NCBI GenBank assembly: GCA_035651055.1
Contig: DASRGK010000120.1
Coordinates: 1-60,191, forward strand
From: JAFKKF01 sp035651055
Lineage (GTDB): Bacteria; Pseudomonadota; Alphaproteobacteria; Rhizobiales; Kaistiaceae
DNA length: 60,191 bases
Direction of reading: 5' to 3'
Part shown: piece after piece, positions 59,069 to 60,191 of the stretch
Position numbering within the stretch: position 1 is the first letter of the stretch
Layout of the letters: every line of letters begins with the position of its first letter
Position numbers and translations under genes: made by a program
Notes under the pieces: model-generated
Seen by the model: only the letters and a program-made list of their open reading frames with translations
Told to the model about the DNA's origin: nothing
The model's database searches: none

Positions 59069-60191
59069 ATGATGACCGGCTTCGTTAACGCGACCCCGAA
59101 TAGCCTTGCCCGCCAAGCTGCGATGGGCCCGATGTCGGCAAGACCCGGTTCACGGACGAACTCCCTCTTCGACTCCGCCGCGTTTCGCGGGGTCCTCGAC
59201 GCCGTGCCCCACCCGATCTTCGTCAAGGACGCCGAGACGAGGTTCCTCGTCGTCAACGAGATGATGTGCCGGTTCATGAACCGGAGCTTCGAGGAACTGG
59301 TGGGACGGAACGACTACGATTTCGTTCCCAAGGAACAGGCCGACGTCTTCCGCGGCAATGACCTCCGCGTCCTCAATACCGGCGAGGTCAACGAGAACGA
59401 GGAACTGTTCACCGACTCCAGCGGAGAGCTGCGTACCATCGTCACCAAGAAAAACCGCCTTGTCCTCCCCGACGGCAGCAAGCTGCTGGTCGGCTGCATC
59501 ACCGATATCAGCGATTTCCGGCGCGTCGAACGCCTGGTCCGCCACAATGCCGAGCACGATGCGCTGACCGGTCTGCCCAATCGCCGCGTGTTCAGCGCCG
59601 GCATGGAAGCCTTGATCGCCCGCGCGGCGGCGAGCAAGTCGGCTTTCGCCTTCCATCTCATCGATCTCGACGGTTTCAAGTTGGTCAACGACGTCCACGG
59701 CCACACGACCGGCGATGCGGTCCTATGCGCGGTCGCTTCGCGCCTTGAGAGGATCGTGCGCGCCGGAGACCTGATCTGCCGCCTGGGCGGCGACGAGTTC
59801 GCCATGGTCGGGGCGATCGAGGCGGGCGATCAGGCGAGCGACATGCCGGAACGCGCGCTCGCCGAGCGGGCGATCGCAGCCATCGAGGAGCCGATCGCGG
59901 TCGGCGGCAATGTCGTGCGCATCAGCGCCAGCATCGGCATTGCCCGTTGTCCCGCCGACGGCGCCGATCTCGATACGCTCTTGCGCGTCGCCGACCTCGC
60001 GCTCTACCGCGCCAAGCGCGAAGGGCGGGGGACATTCCGCTTTTTCGATGAGTCGATGCAGGACGACATCCGCGACCAGGTCGCGCTGGAGAACGACCTC
60101 AAGCAGGCGGTGGCGGACGGAACGATCGTTCCCGGCTACCAGCCGATTTACGCGCTCGGCCGCCGGGATCTGATCGGTTTCGAGATGCTCG
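59069..60191 (+). CDS. PAS-GGDEF-EAL cyclic-di-GMP protein (cut by window edge)
   Basis: At least 374 residues, running off the right edge. PAS sensor domain at about 35-150 (FRGVLDAVPHPIFVKDAETRFLVVNEMM...ELVGRNDYDFVPKEQADVF...VGCITDISDFRR). GGDEF domain at about 160-310 with HDALTGLPNRRVF, DLDGFKLVNDVHGH and the intact active site GGDEF (240-244); RAGD (231-234) is the inhibitory I-site, RxxD. An EAL domain begins near 345 (LKQAVADGTIVPGYQPIYALGRRDLIGFEML). The cyclase half looks active and product-inhibited; phosphodiesterase residues are outside the window. Start at ATG 59069 or 59072 is uncertain. Confidence 0.92.
   Translation, partial: MMTGFVNATPNSLARQAAMGPMSARPGSRTNSLFDSAAFRGVLDAVPHPIFVKDAETRFLVVNEMMCRFMNRSFEELVGRNDYDFVPKEQADVFRGNDLRVLNTGEVNENEELFTDSSGELRTIVTKKNRLVLPDGSKLLVGCITDISDFRRVERLVRHNAEHDALTGLPNRRVFSAGMEALIARAAASKSAFAFHLIDLDGFKLVNDVHGHTTGDAVLCAVASRLERIVRAGDLICRLGGDEFAMVGAIEAGDQASDMPERALAERAIAAIEEPIAVGGNVVRISASIGIARCPADGADLDTLLRVADLALYRAKREGRGTFRFFDESMQDDIRDQVALENDLKQAVADGTIVPGYQPIYALGRRDLIGFEML

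Noticed and set aside
1..60191. tRNA, rRNA, CRISPR arrays and insertion sequences
   Set aside because: None was recognised by eye; a tRNA and repeat search would be needed to exclude them fully.

Overview
The window is about 60 kb of GC-rich, densely packed chromosome from an alphaproteobacterium, most likely in the Hyphomicrobiales (Rhizobiales). The evidence is the mdh-sucC-sucD-sucA-sucB-lpd order, the ffh-chorismate mutase-rpsP-rimM-trmD-rplS order, a Brucella Omp19-like lipoprotein, and a GGAAC-N16-CGTT (EcfG-type) promoter. No rRNA, tRNA, CRISPR array, insertion sequence or prophage was recognised. Most of the window is core metabolism; the accessory content is small and scattered.

Layout. 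1-559: start of aconitase (minus strand, runs off the left edge). 827-4061: cytochrome c maturation genes ccmA, ccmB, ccmC, ccmD and ccmG, interrupted by a small minus-strand secreted-protein gene. 4066-7897: minus-strand run dapF-mtaB-ftsY-ispZ. 8109-10073: exported methionine sulfoxide reductases MsrB and MsrA and a small secreted protein. 10277-14431: SRP and translation cluster. 14793-21357: leuC, leuD and asd, mixed with a CoA-ester lyase, small secreted proteins, a zincin-type metallopeptidase and a decayed deoD. 21601-28107: Na/Pi cotransporter, MntH behind a Fur-like operator, a HAD hydrolase, leuB and RidA.

28331-44999 holds most of the TCA cycle: sdhCDA and sdhB (split by a DUF3052 gene), zapE, mdh, sucCD, sucAB and lpd, with small secreted, membrane and stress-type genes between them. 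45119-45994 is a tandem pair of unknown cysteine-containing proteins whose second copy is broken. 46187-49389 carries an AI-2E transporter, an EamA permease and XerC on the minus strand. 49463-50130 is a HigBA-type toxin-antitoxin pair with an inverted-repeat operator.

50274-60191 is the most accessory-looking part: a ThDP-dependent 2-oxoacid decarboxylase-like enzyme, membrane and secreted proteins, an alditol oxidase-like flavoprotein, then maleylacetate reductase and hydroxyquinol 1,2-dioxygenase. The last two together would convert hydroxyquinol to 3-oxoadipate, whose products enter the TCA cycle encoded nearby. An OsmC protein and a PAS-GGDEF-EAL cyclic-di-GMP protein (cut by the right edge) close the window.

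I did not find a clearly new defence or mobile system. The best leads are the deoD relic (17307-17576), the cysteine-containing tandem pair with an amber codon and deletion (45119-45994), the EcfG-type promoter before a small basic protein (38059-38299), the DUF3052 gene inside the sdh locus, and a small GcrA-like helix-turn-helix protein (32770-32958). All family calls come from reading motifs; no database search was run.
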